DNA from: Neoechinorhynchus agilis | Taxonomy: Eukaryota > Acanthocephala | Reading direction: 5' to 3' | Length of the DNA stretch: 64,000 nt | Assembly (NCBI GenBank): GCA_051530055.1 | Contig: CM121341.1 | Coordinates: 2,356,001 to 2,420,000, forward strand | In this document: positions 20,155 through 30,138 of the stretch, piece after piece | How the letters are laid out: every line of letters starts with the position of its first letter | Numbering within the stretch: the first letter of the stretch is position 1 | Made by a program: the position numbers and the translations under genes | The notes under the pieces: model-generated | Databases searched by the model: none | The model's input: only the letters and a program-made list of their open reading frames with translations | Told to the model about the DNA's origin: nothing

Positions 20155-21430
20155 TGAAAACGTTGATTTGTTCCCTTCCATATCGTATTGGTCATTTCAA
20201 TGTCGACATTCTTTAGTAAATCGATATCCCTCACAGAGAACTTCGGTTTTATCGAACCCAATTAAGTGTGGGTTCGGTTTACATGGATAATAAAGTTGTA
20301 TTCACCGAGACGGATTTCTTTGGATAGCGCATTTACCTACGAATGCCATCTCACTGTCGTTGCAGCATACAACATCCAAAATAGTTTTAGCTGTGGTTTG
20401 GGTTTAAAGATGCCCGTGATAATCAGGGTTCTCTGGTAGATGGATTCAACTCCGTTTATCGTGTATTTCTAAAGTCTTATGATCTCGCCGATGCGCCGTG
20501 TCGATGTTTTAAGACTTACATTAGCCGATTTCTACATGTCTAACGGGGGAGATAAAATCGTGGCGATACATCGACGACGTTTTCTGCATGTTCAAACTTA
20601 ATCCTAGACTCCTTCCACTCACGCATCTATTCAACAAAAAAGATAAGACAATTCAATGGTCCATCTTTTACGAAGACAAAATTAAGACGATAAGTTTCCT
20701 CGGCGTTTGTGTAATGAGAACAAGTCGTCAAGTAAGCACTTATACCGAAAACCTGAAATCTGTTGGAAAAGCGCATCGTTTAAAATCAACTCGCCTCAAG
20801 CCTTTAAAACAAACACTGCCTTTATTTTGGAGAGCTATCAAAGTCTGAAATATTGATCATGAGAGAAACCTTGAGATCGATAATATCAAGAACATGTTCT
20901 AAAGGAGGGACTCTCCGGGTTAGACGATACGACAGGCTCACAAGAAAAAGTTGTATACCTGACCAAATCGACCGATCGAAATCCCATTAGTAACATTCAA
21001 CCTGAATTCGGGTTGATGACTTTGGCTCTAATCTTTTACGCATGACCCTTTGAAATTCGAAATACTTAGTTCGTTTATATCACAAGAGAACAGCGGCTAT
21101 CACGGGAATCTTCAAACTAAAACCACATCTAAAAACTATTTCCGATGTAGTATGCCGCATTCCCTGCAACGACTTTGAGATGGCCAACGTAGGTGAAACA
21201 TTGAGCTGTTCAAAGCAGTCTCCGTAAACAAAAGTTCGCTTTACGATGTACCGCAGACTCAATTGGGTTCGACAGAACCGAATTTCTTTCCAATAACCGA
21301 AATCTACTCATTAAAAAAAGAGTGTCGACATTAAAAAGTACCAACTCCAATTCCCTTCAGCTGGCCTAAATACACCCAAGGAGGGCACCTTATGGGGTTG
21401 ACGATTCCGGGTTCCCGAATCAAAACGAAA
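20155..21430 (+). mobile_element. Penelope-like element with RT motif and inverted ends (left copy)
   Basis: On the plus strand 20,540-20,850 reads SWRYIDDVFCMF, the catalytic YIDD of a PLE reverse transcriptase, then PLTHLFN, SFLGV.VMRTSRQVST and YTENLKSVGKAH. At 21,080-21,300 follows the start of the GIY-YIG end (AAITGIFKLKPHLKTISDVVCRIPC). A second, diverged copy of that 3' end lies reversed at about 20,155-20,450, so the element has inverted ends roughly 300 bp long. It is 5'-truncated and has several frame breaks. The same unit is present in the right arm, so it predates the palindrome. Confidence 0.75.
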
Positions 21431-21559
21431 TTAATAATGTCGTGTGTTTGTGACCTTAGGTGCTTATTTTTCAGATTCGATAATGATTGAATCAATTAGT
21501 CAAAATATATTCTTCTTTAATGATCCTTCTCGAGTGTCGACAAGCGTCCTAAATAAGAA

Positions 21560-21840
21560 CGAACTTAAACCTCTCTCGTCTCACTCTAAACTTTTTATAT
21601 GCCGACGATCTCACCCAAATCACAAACGACTCTCTCTCCTTAACATCTAACGAAATCCGCCAAATTAAAGATATTTGCACCAACCACAAACTCCACCTGA
21701 ATTTCTCTAAATGCTTCGAAATGATCCCCTCACTCTCCCGCCTTCCAAATTACATCCGACGAGTCACCTCCCTCAGAATTCTGGGTCTCCCAACCTCACA
21801 AACTGTCCTACTCCAGTGGTGTAAGATGATATTTTAACCA
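21560..21840 (+). mobile_element. LINE RT fragment with ADD box (left copy)
   Basis: Plus-strand reading LYADDLTQITNDSLSLTS, then IKDICTNHKLHLNFSKCFEM and RVTSLRILGLPT: the catalytic box and following region of the CR1/L2-like family also found at 13.8 and 54.6 kb. About 280 bp remain. Confidence 0.7.
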
Positions 21841-22014
21841 CACGCGGCTGAATTGTTCCAGAGGTACACGATTCCTCCACTTTGAATAAAGGGCTTCACG
21901 AACTATTCATCGCTGGAGGCCTTAATCTATTTTTGCTTCAATTTTTTTGGTCGTTTCATTAAAAATCTCGCATCCTAAAGTACGATGTAACTATCATTTA
22001 ATTTCTAACCTTAG

Positions 22015-22338
22015 ATGTCATCAAATAAATTGAACGAATCGCTAAAATTTAACAGCAGTTTCAGTCGTATACTTCACAGCTACAATGAAGACATAAACGG
22101 CTCAAATGTTGCGACGAGCGTCAACACGGATACTTTGCTCAGTACTTGCGAACAAATACTTTCAAAATCAGAGGCATTGTGTAAGGCCATTCAAATAGAT
22201 GAACAAGATTCCAAAATTCATTGTGAGTGGATTAGGCGACGAAGAGAGCTACGCCAGCGAGTTTCTGAAGTAGAGAAGTTGCTTGAAGCTGAAAATAGCG
22301 CATCAATAGCTTCTCAAAAAAATAATGAATCCATTTGA
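22015..22338 (+). CDS. Small coiled-coil protein, 107 aa (left copy)
   Basis: Complete frame starting MSSNKLNESLKF. The N-terminal half is Ser/Asn-rich and the second half is a charged heptad-like helix (WIRRRRELRQRVSEVEKLLEAEN), a likely coiled coil. No signal peptide and no family recognised. The ATG immediately follows CTAACCTTAG, an acceptor-like site, so it could be the last exon of a longer gene or trans-spliced. The frame and sequence are intact in both arms. Confidence 0.5.
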   Translation: MSSNKLNESLKFNSSFSRILHSYNEDINGSNVATSVNTDTLLSTCEQILSKSEALCKAIQIDEQDSKIHCEWIRRRRELRQRVSEVEKLLEAENSASIASQKNNESI

Positions 22339-22424
22339 AGCGATCATCTTTAAATTTTGTCTTTTATGACGCTTAGTGACCTAAAGTCAAAAATAAAATG
22401 CTAAAATGACGATCGGTATGGTAA

Positions 22425-23587
22425 ATTGTTATTTTTTCCAGGAAACTTTTTATCAATAAGGAACAAAATAGTGTTAGATCATTCACCACACCACCGTTCT
22501 GGATCACTCGATGGCCGTCGTGGTGTAATGTTCGAATGGAAGGAATATAGCCTTCCCCCGTTACACAGACTAATGTTTTGTAGGAGGAATGTTCCTGATC
22601 TCGGCTATCGGATCTAACTCAGAAGAAAAAAGATCGGGAAATCATGGCCATCATTTATTTAAACTGCATTTGGACGTTAGGAGCAAAGAAGATATCAAAG
22701 GCTTTTCAAAACTCAAGCATCTAGAAAGTGATTTTTTTGATGAGTTTTGAAAAGAGAAGCCAGTAAATTGTTGAACAAAAGACGTCGGAACTTCCGAGCT
22801 GAAATCGCCCAGGATAAAGTCTGGTGTCGAATTGGTCAAATCGCTTTCATAGGTGGAAATGAAGGACGGGATTTACTGCGAGTGAGAACGATATTGGGCA
22901 AAAAGGATTCCCTTGTTGAACTCCTCTTTCTGACCACAAAACGTGATTTTTGAGCCACAAGGGAGTTGGCGTCCCATGAAACATTAACGAAATAGCGAAA
23001 TGCTTCTGGTGCGTGATCTCTAACTTCTTCAAGCAAATCTGCTCGGTGAACTGTGTTGAAAGCGTTTAAAAAATCACATTTAAAGATCACGCACGGCTTT
23101 GAGTTTCCGGTTATGAACGGGCGGAGTGAATGAACAATCGCCTCTGCGCCACAAGGTCTACAGCAGCCCAACTGAGTAGGGCGAATCAGCATTCCTCCTT
23201 TTTTTGCGATTCTTTTAAAATTTTTGCCGTTAAGCGATACAGAGTTGTTCCAATTGCAATGGGACGAATCCCACCTTTCTTTTTTAAGTTATTTAAGCGG
23301 TTGAGAAAAAATGTATTTTTGACCAATATTTTGGTTCCTTTTTGAGGGCCTTGAAAAACGCGCGCGATCTACAAAGGCAATCAGAACAAAATTAGTGAGG
23401 AAGTCAACTCATTACGTTGGTTGGACACAATCGTCTCCTCCCTACGATCATTCGTACTTTTAACCTCTTGCTCGATAAGCAAGTCTTCGTCCAATGGGTA
23501 TCTCGCTTGGTATTTCACAAAAGTCGAAAGCTTTACTCCTTGACCCGGGTGGAACCTTGAGAGGTGTTTGACCCATGGTGTCGGCAC
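22425..23587 (-). mobile_element. Non-LTR retrotransposon RT fragment, PDG-tail family (left copy)
   Basis: On the minus strand 23,345-22,836 reads RPIAIGTTLYRL, RPTQLGCCRPCGAEAIVHS, FLNAFNTVHRADLLEEV and SERGVQQGNPFCPISF, RT domains 1-5 of an invertebrate non-LTR family whose proteins end in a RPDG...LLWDATCVDT domain (that tail lies separately at 26.2-26.8 kb). Flanking frames at 23,587-23,381 and 22,830-22,425 look like its N-terminal and thumb parts. Several frame breaks. I do not assign a clade. Confidence 0.7.
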
Positions 23588-23589
23588 GT

Positions 23590-23720
23590 AGGAGGCCGCA
23601 TTTGCTTCACGGCGGTGAAGTCATTAGAGAACAAGATTGTTTCGTGAAATGATAAGCCAGCTCGATTTTTTGCTTCATTACCGATCCAAAATGATGTTTG
23701 GCATAAGTTATTCTGATGGG
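23590..23720 (-). repeat. Lone relic of the ~460-bp satellite monomer (left copy)
   Basis: The minus-strand sequence CATCATTTTGGATCGG...TCTTGTTCTC...TTCACCGCCG is about 70% like a segment of each satellite monomer at 51.9-54.4 kb. Only this part of one monomer is here, and it sits directly beside the non-LTR RT fragment. Confidence 0.55.
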
Positions 23721-24020
23721 CACGATCGGTGGATTCATTTGATTACCGCCGATTTGTCATCAAATGAATACTCGTGCACAATAATCGTTTTTAAATGTAT
23801 TGTCGCCACTAAGCGAAATCGGACGCGAGAGTTGCCCGACATTAGACGTGGCTATATTTTTATTGCACTGATAGTTTCGAAGAAAGCTTCTTCGAGCATT
23901 AAGTGCACAATATCACAATGTTAAAATTAACGAGAGGCAAGTAGCGTAGAGCACTAATGAATCCATTTAGTAGAACACTAAAGATTAAACGATTGTTGCG
24001 GAGCTCGAAAAAGAGGCGAA

Positions 24021-24976
24021 AAGCCTACGAGAGATACTGAGTGGCATAAACACAACCTGAAAAAAGAATGAAATCCCAATATGTAACGTTGTTATTTGGA
24101 AAGATGGTATGAAAGCGAATGTTGCTCCTCCGGGCCTTTTCCGATTTCGGTTCGATGAGTTTTCTGGATCGACAGTTTTCGGATTCTGAATCTACGTTGT
24201 ATGCCGCAGATAATGCCAAATAATGCGATGAGTAACCAATTCGAAGCAGAGCGAGACGCAAATGGCTAATTCCCCTATCAATGGGAAGCTGATTGATCGA
24301 GGAGGTAGATCGGAAATGAATGTATCGTTGTCGATTGTGAAGATACGAGGACAGCCAGTGGATCGCCACGCGTTTAGACCGAGATCGGAGCAGGCCTGGA
24401 GGAGTAGTTAAAAGTCCACGGAGTCAAATGCTTTCGATAAGTCGCGTAAAAGCGTGTCATAAATGCAAAGTAGGGCATCAATTCAGAAAATTTGGGACTT
24501 GAGCCGAATTACAAGGGCGATTGCTTTAGTGGAAGAAGGCAAGTTTCGAAACATTTTTCGATAATTTTTGAAAAACCTTGCAAAATGGATGTTGGACGGA
24601 ATTATTCGGTGGAAATCGGATGTCCATTTTTTGGAAGAAGGATCATTTTAGCAGTTTTCAAGCATAAGGTGAAGACGTCATGTAGAAAGCTGTTATTTAT
24701 AGTTCTTGGGAAAAATAAAGTTAAAATTTAAGAATTGGTCAACAATGTCGTCGTATAACCTCGAGTCACGTGGACAATTGAAGGTGGCAATAGTGCACCC
24801 GTCGTCCGCACTTTATATTTAGCGACTGGAAATTTTGGAATTCCTTGAGGAGCTACGTCCCATTGAGTTCATTATTCGAACACCATAAGCCTACGAGAGA
24901 TACTACAACCTGAAAAAAGAATGAAACCCAAATATGTAACGTTGTTATTTGGAAAGATGGTATGAAAGCGAATGTT
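24021..24976 (-). mobile_element. LINE fragment bracketed by ~90-100-bp direct repeats (left copy)
   Basis: The blocks 24,021-24,123 and 24,887-24,976 (AAGCCTACGAGAGATACT...GCGAATGTT) are direct repeats differing by a 13-bp insert and single bases. Between them, on the minus strand, lies a CR1/L2-type LINE piece: FRNLPSSTKAIALVIRLKS, DLSKAFDSVDF, LLLQACSDLGLNA and IHWLSSYLHNRQRYIHFRS, with frame breaks. The remaining 24,760-24,886 is of unknown origin; part of it recurs at the palindrome junction (25,602-25,634). Confidence 0.65.
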
Positions 24977-25108
24977 CTTAAATATTATAATTTCCCAGTC
25001 GAATATATAAAATCGATCTTACCGCTGACGTCCCTTCAAAAGTTTTCCAAAATCGAAATATGTTTAAAGTCACATACCTGTCGCTATACTTTATTTCCGC
25101 TTTCACCG

Positions 25109-25602
25109 TCAAACTTCTTCCCCGAGCATATAATGTCTAAACTTGTCCAAATTGTAAAAACATGCCTTGACGGACCTTCCACCGAAAAACCGTCCATTGA
25201 GATCAGCAACTGCCTTGTTGGCTGCTTCAATTTTGTCGAACTCAATAAATATCCGAACTGCTTCTTCCTGGGGAGCCCCAGGTATCTCAAATATCGTAAC
25301 CCGTTTGGTTTGTCCGTATTTCCGTTCGCATTCCTCACGAGTCTCAGTTTCTAGTTCCTTGTCTACTTCTCCCGGACCGACCATATTTCTAAGAAGAATT
25401 ACTTTTGACGGTTGAGTTGCTGTTGGGCGAATAATAGGATCTTCAAGTATCTTTCCACCAAGACGGCTCGTCTTTTCAACAATAAGACTTCGTGAGATTC
25501 CTTGATTTTGTCGACCGAGTCCTTGACCTTGTTTATACCCCATTTTCTCCATTATTTTATTAGCGACAGCGAGTTTGTCTTGAGGCGGGTTTTGTTGTAG
25601 CT
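25109..25602 (-). pseudogene. 5'-truncated SPF45/RBM17 copy (left arm)
   Basis: The last exon of SPF45, with G-patch (KMGYKQGQGLG) and C-terminal UHM-type RRM (VILLRNMV, RSVKACFYNL), is present and open from 25,552 to 25,109. It matches the right copy except for one Lys/Arg change. At 25,602 homology stops inside exon 3; exons 1 and 2, the splice acceptor and the promoter are missing and foreign sequence follows. A 147-residue protein could start at the internal Met (25,552) if transcribed, but as a gene it is broken. The intact copy is at 30,139-31,279. Confidence 0.9.
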
Positions 25603-25634
25603 ACGTCCCATTGAGTTCATTATTCGAACACCAT

Positions 25635-26200
25635 TCGATCTCGTTTCAATATATTCGAAACGTTTGTCAATATCACCATCTCGGCATTGCACTCCATCGT
25701 TGCTCGTTTTAATTCTATCCGTAGGACGTTTTCAACTAGCATTTCCGCTATCATTTCGATTGACTAAAGCCATTTAACAATTGTTCTTGAAACTCTCTGT
25801 TGGTGGCTTTCAAGTGTTTATTTTCGCCTTGAAGCAGCTTCAAATGCCTACATTCGTCCTCAAATATCTCGATCCGCGCAAGTAGATAATGTTCGTTAGG
25901 GGTCACTTTGATGTTGCACACAAGAATTGGAATATCACTGAGTAGCCGGGCACAATCTTTTATATGTCTCATGACGATTCCACAGTTTGAACAAATAGAT
26001 TAACTCGAGATATTAGAGCAGTTATTTTTGGAATGAGAAACGAAGAAGTGCGTATCCTTCACTTTCAGTTGACAAGAAATGTAGATGTGGCCACTGATCA
26101 GACATTTCGAACATTGAGGAACTGAGAAGTCATGAATGGATCGGTGGCCATGAATATGAGGGCAATAGCCAACAAAACAAATGGCTTTCAATCTCGTTTA
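25635..26200 (-). mobile_element. Retrotransposon ORF fragment with CCHC zinc knuckle
   Basis: On the minus strand 26,191-26,000 encodes a zinc knuckle (CSKCLISGHIYISC) with a further Cys/His pair behind it, and 25,972-25,751 a coiled-coil-like stretch (RIEIFEDECRHLKLLQGENKHL). Such knuckles occur in ORF1 of non-LTR elements and in gag-like proteins; with LINE pieces on either side I favour the former. It is a fragment with breaks. Confidence 0.45.
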
Positions 26201-26790
26201 GAAAGGTATTTAATGGGAATGAAATCGTGCTCCTCTCTCCAGTCGCCGCGTTGATTCGTTTCCCCAAGTCCTTCACGAGGAGGGCTAGTGCCGACCCTCC
26301 CAAGGTACGTTTCCACACCGAAGGGGACAAAATGGTAGTTTCGGATTAGCTCCCTGTATTTCGAGCATTTCCGCTCCTCTGCCGCCGTCGCCGCTCCTCC
26401 TGGACCCTTTTTCGAGTGGCTGATGTTGGAGCTTGCCAACGTGTCCACACACGTTGCATCCCACAACAAACATTTTCCCTCCCGCCAAGGAAATACGGTC
26501 ACGCCATCAGGGCGTCTTCCATCTAATCTACAAAGATTAGTGGGTTCTAGAATGTTTGGAAGGGAAAGCGTTTTTAGGGTCCTACTCAGAATGGCATTGA
26601 TTTCAGCATGCCTTGGAAATCGTCCCGATGACGTCTTGCATATGAGACCGAAGAGTCCACTATAGTGCCGCAGCGGCAACGATGAGGGATGTAAATCGAT
26701 AGACCTATACTCCAAGGATACTGCGATCCTGAAGACTGAGTCAGCAAGGAGAGTTCCAAGTTTCCCTACAGGGAGAGCATTCAACCACGC
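26201..26790 (-). mobile_element. C-terminal domain of PDG-tail non-LTR retrotransposon
   Basis: An almost continuous 198-codon frame reads INAILSRTLKTL, LCRLDGRRPDGVTVFPW, GKCLLWDATCVDTLA, AATAAEERKCSKYREL and YHFVPFGVET, then a last helix (SALALLVKDLGKRINAATGE in an adjoining frame). This tail follows the RT in the invertebrate element family of 22.4-23.6 kb; its RPDG...WD spacing resembles PD-(D/E)XK nucleases, which is an inference. Confidence 0.7.
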
Positions 26791-26867
26791 TCCCGACTCC
26801 TTCGTGGAACAGGCTACCAGCCGGACCTTATGAGTATTCGTTTAATGCAAAGAATAGAGAAAATTCC

Positions 26868-27086
26868 ATGGACTTATTAAAGATTCAGACGTATGGAGCG
26901 CTCGGCAGCTCGGCACTCTCTCTGCTCAAGGATCTCTCGAAGAAATTGAGAGAGGCAACCGGAGACTCAAGAGCAGGCTTATTTCTTCGACAAAATATCT
27001 CGCTGGCAGTACAACGAGGCAATGCTCCCAGCGTGATGGCGACGGTCGAGGAAGGACAAAAGCTGGAATTCGGCGGGAGGTGGTGA
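26868..27086 (+). mobile_element. Second 3' end of the same retrotransposon family, opposite strand
   Basis: The plus-strand frame YGALGSSALSLLKDLSKKLR, EATGDSRAG and NISLAVQRGNAPSVMAT is the extreme C terminus of the PDG-tail family. It is a different copy from 26,201-26,790, lying only about 80 bp away and pointing the other way. Confidence 0.7.
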
Positions 27087-27395
27087 ATGTAAAGAAAAGT
27101 AATTTCGAGAATAGTTTTGTTTAAAAAAAAATATATATTGAAGGAACAAAGCAAGAGTTTCCCTTCAATTTCTTTTAGTTGGTCTAAATGCACTTATGAG
27201 CGCAGTCTACGGGGGTTGACGATCTCGGGTCCCCGAGTCAAACAAACACTCGGTTGACCTGCTAATTTTTAGATAGAACTGATATAATGATTCTGATTCA
27301 ACCGGCCGAAATATACATACGATTTTAACGATTCCTCTTGGGTGTGTGCATACTAATTAAAGAGTCTAAAGAATTTTATTAAAACAAAGATTCAG
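27087..27395. other. TOM20 3' flank
   Basis: Holds the TOM20 polyadenylation signal (TTTATT at 27,375-27,380, AATAAA on the minus strand). A block at 27,205-27,240 (GGGGTTGACGATCTCGGGTCCCCGAGTCA) resembles 21,392-21,422 at the PLE end. Confidence 0.45.
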
Positions 27396-27848
27396 CTACT
27401 GCGATGGGCGAATCAAATTTCCACGTTCTATTAGAGTTTTCGTTATTTGCATTTGAACCAACGGGAAATATCCTTTCATTTTCTCAGCCATATCACTGCC
27501 AGCGGCGGATGATACAATCTCGGTCAACTTTTCGGGCATTGGACTGCAAATGGCAGCTACTGCATAATGTTGAGCAGCCAAATCTTCATCACCGTCGGCC
27601 AAAGCCGAATCCGCGTCAATAAGATGTTGTTCAAAAAACCGTTGCATTTCCTTAAGGTCCGAGAGAGCTGGGATATTTAAATTTAAGGTTAACTTTGTCG
27701 TAGATAGTTCTTGTTGTTGACGTGCTCGTCGTTCTTTAAGCTTTCTCCGAAAATCAGGGGCCGAGCGTCGTCGATAGTCAAAATAGCCACAATAAGCTAC
27801 GAAACCAACTACGGCTAAACCAGCCGTCGCTAACAATCGATAGGACAT
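27396..27848 (-). CDS. TOMM20: Mitochondrial import receptor subunit TOM20
   Basis: 150 residues, close to the 145 of the human protein. An N-terminal membrane anchor (LLATAGLAVVGFVAYCGYF) is followed by the basic DYRRRSAPDFRRKLKERR segment that TOM20 uses to orient in the outer membrane, then a TPR-like receptor domain (EMQRFFEQHLIDADSALADGD, AAQHYAVAAICSP) that binds presequences of imported proteins. Single exon, ATG at 27,848. It lies in the palindrome spacer, so unlike its neighbours it is single-copy here. AATAAA 16 bp after the stop. Confidence 0.92.
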   Translation of the reverse strand: MSYRLLATAGLAVVGFVAYCGYFDYRRRSAPDFRRKLKERRARQQQELSTTKLTLNLNIPALSDLKEMQRFFEQHLIDADSALADGDEDLAAQHYAVAAICSPMPEKLTEIVSSAAGSDMAEKMKGYFPLVQMQITKTLIERGNLIRPSQ

Positions 27849-28276
27849 TTCAAAATTGTTAAATGTCGTAGCATACTCTATTTTTTAAAGAAAAAAAAGA
27901 GAACGCTCTGTGACGTCATAAAACACAGGTTTCTTTCGTTGCTATTTCCAACGCTTGTTGAGTTTGACTCGTTTGTGTGGAAGATTTTGTGACATCACGT
28001 CGTTGGGATCATTGCTTCGAGAAATCGAGACGGTTTTATTAATATATAGAAGGTCGACCCCAAGAAAATGAAATCTTAAATTTCGATTCTTTCTTTGAAA
28101 GATTTTTTGGCATGCACACTGTTCGTGTTTCGAACGTTGTTCCAACGCTGCTCGCCTCCTTTAATTTCATTGTTAACAGCAATTTTTGAGCCGTGTATTT
28201 TTTGATAAATCCTGTGAGTTTGTTCAGGATTGGAGTTATGGCGATCATAATCTCTAGCCGCCTAATAACCTTTGGA
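27849..28276. other. TOM20 5' flank; palindrome centre
   Basis: No gene supported. The geometric centre of the inverted duplication (about 28,194) falls here but the sequence has no local dyad symmetry at that point. Confidence 0.4.
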
Positions 28277-29920
28277 ATGAATACGAGAACGCAACTTTGC
28301 GTATTCGTAGTTTTTTGTAGGCGTCCAAACGGACGATATCAAAAAATTGAGGAAGCGCGATTTGCCGCTTTTCTTGAAAGATTTCCTATCAAATCGATGT
28401 TTTGTGCAAAACCCTTTTGAATAAATACGAGAACGCAACTTTGCGTATTCGTAGTTTTTTGTAGGCGTCCAAACGGACGATATCAAAAAATTGAGGAAGC
28501 GCGATTTGCCGCTTTTCTTGAAAGATTTCCTATCAAATCGATGTTTTGTGCAAAACCCTTTTGAATAAATACGAGAACGCAACTTTGCGTATTCGTAGTT
28601 TTTTGTAGGCGTCCAAACGGACGATATCAAAAAATTGAGGAAGCGCGATTTGCCGCTTTTCTTGAAAGATTTCCTATCAAATCGATGTTTTGTGCAAAAC
28701 CCTTTTGAATAAATACGAGAACGCAACTTTGCGTATTCGTAGTTTTTTGTAGGCGTCCAAACGGACGATATCAAAAAATTGAGGAAGCGCGATTTGCCGC
28801 TTTTCTTGAAAGATTTCCTATCAAATCGATGTTTTGTGCAAAACCCTTTTTGAATAAATACGAGAACGCAACTTTGCGTATTCGGCGTCCAAACGGACGA
28901 TATCAAAAAATTGAGGAAGCGCGATTTGCCGCTTTTCTTGAAAGATTTCCTATCAAATCGATGTTTTGTGCAAAACCCTTTTGAATAAATACGAGAACGC
29001 AACTTTGCGTATTCGTAGTTTTGCGTCCAAACGGACGATATCAAAAAATTGAGGAAGCGCGATTTGCCGCTTTTCTTGAAAGATTTCCTATCAAATCGAT
29101 GTTTTGTGCAAAACCCTTTAGAATGAATACGAGAACGCAACTTTGCGTATTCGTAGTTTTTTGTAGGCGTCCAAACGGACGATATCAAAAAATTGAGGAA
29201 GCGCGATTTGCCGCTTTTCTTGAAAGATTTCTTATCAAATCGATGTTTTGTGCAAAACCCTTTTTGAATAAATACGAGAACGCAACTTTGCGTATTCGGC
29301 GTCCAAACGGACGATATCAAAAAATTGAGGAAGCGCGATTTGCCGCTTTTCTTGAAAGATTTCCTATCAAATCGATGTTTTGTGCAAAACCCTTTAGAAT
29401 GAATACGAGAACGCAACTTTGCGTATTCGTAGTTTTTTGTAGGCGTCCAAACGGACGATATCAAAAAATTGAGGAAGCGCGATTTGCCGCTTTTCTTGAA
29501 AGATTTCTTATCAAATCGATGTTTTGTGCAAAACCCTTTTTGAATAAATACGAGAACGCAACTTTGCTGGCGTCCAAACGGACGATATCAAAAAATTGAG
29601 GAAGCGCGATTTGCCGCTTTTCTTGAAAGATTTATCAAATCGATGTTTTGTGCAAAACCCTTTTTGAATAAATACGAGAACGCAACTTTATATTTGGCGT
29701 CCAAACGGACGATATCAAAAAATTGAGGAAACGCGATTTGCCGCTTTTCTTGAAAGATTTCCTATCAAATCGATGTTTTGTGCAAAACCCTTTAGAATAA
29801 ATACGAGAACGCAACTTTGCGTATTCGTAGTTTTTTGTAGGCGTCCAAACGGACGATATCAAAAAATTGGGGAAACGCGATTTGCCGCTTTTCTTTAAAG
29901 ATTTCTTATCAAATCGATGC
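28277..29920. repeat. ~143-bp tandem array, 12 monomers
   Basis: Monomers begin with GAATRAATACGAGAACGC at 28,277, 28,419, 28,563, 28,707, 28,852, 28,983, 29,121, 29,266, 29,397, 29,542, 29,666 and 29,796. Lengths fall into a ~144 class and shorter 124-138 classes that mostly lack part of a TAGTTTTTTGTAG block. Otherwise they are nearly identical, so the array is young or homogenised. A 400-codon frame on the minus strand and a 192-codon frame on the plus strand result from the repeat. It lies just upstream of SPF45, in the palindrome spacer, and occurs nowhere else in the window. Confidence 0.9.
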
Positions 29921-30138
29921 ATTGCTCTTGTCGAAGCTACAATAAAATGATTTTTAACCGGACGCCAAAGTCAAAATTTACCATCCCGACGGTCGAGCGG
30001 TTCCATTAGTAGCGAAAACGTATTTATTTGTTCTGATCAATTGACGATTTTTGTGCAGTCAAATTTACGGAAATGTATATTGCATTCTTTACGCGCTCAA
30101 TATTTTGGTCCATATAATTTTTTTCTTGTTCTTCAGAT

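Larger units (their letters stand above)
16690..25602 (+). repeat. Left arm of a ~8.9-kb inverted duplication
   Basis: Every position x in this arm corresponds to 56,389 minus x (56,388 near the inner end) on the opposite strand at 30,786-39,699. Genes, TE fragments and intergenic DNA all match in reversed order. By eye the arms are about 99% identical with scattered substitutions and a few 1-3-bp indels; coding differences include Lys/Arg and Gly/Ser in the EF-hand protein, Ile/Met in the 268-aa protein and Lys/Arg in SPF45. The inner end lies inside SPF45 exon 3; the outer end runs into the 247-bp array. Confidence 0.93.

Noticed and set aside
23637-23924. 95-codon ORF present in both arms
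   Set aside because: It overlaps the satellite relic on the opposite strand and shows no domain; shared openness follows from the recent duplication.
28100-28290. Special element at the palindrome centre
   Set aside because: The centre is only the arithmetic midpoint of a 5.2-kb unique spacer; no local dyad, origin-like or hairpin feature is there.
28262-29464. 400-codon repetitive protein frame on the minus strand
   Set aside because: It is open because the satellite monomer is near a multiple of three and lacks stops in that frame. The opposite strand is also open, monomer length changes shift the frame, and there is no start context or codon bias.
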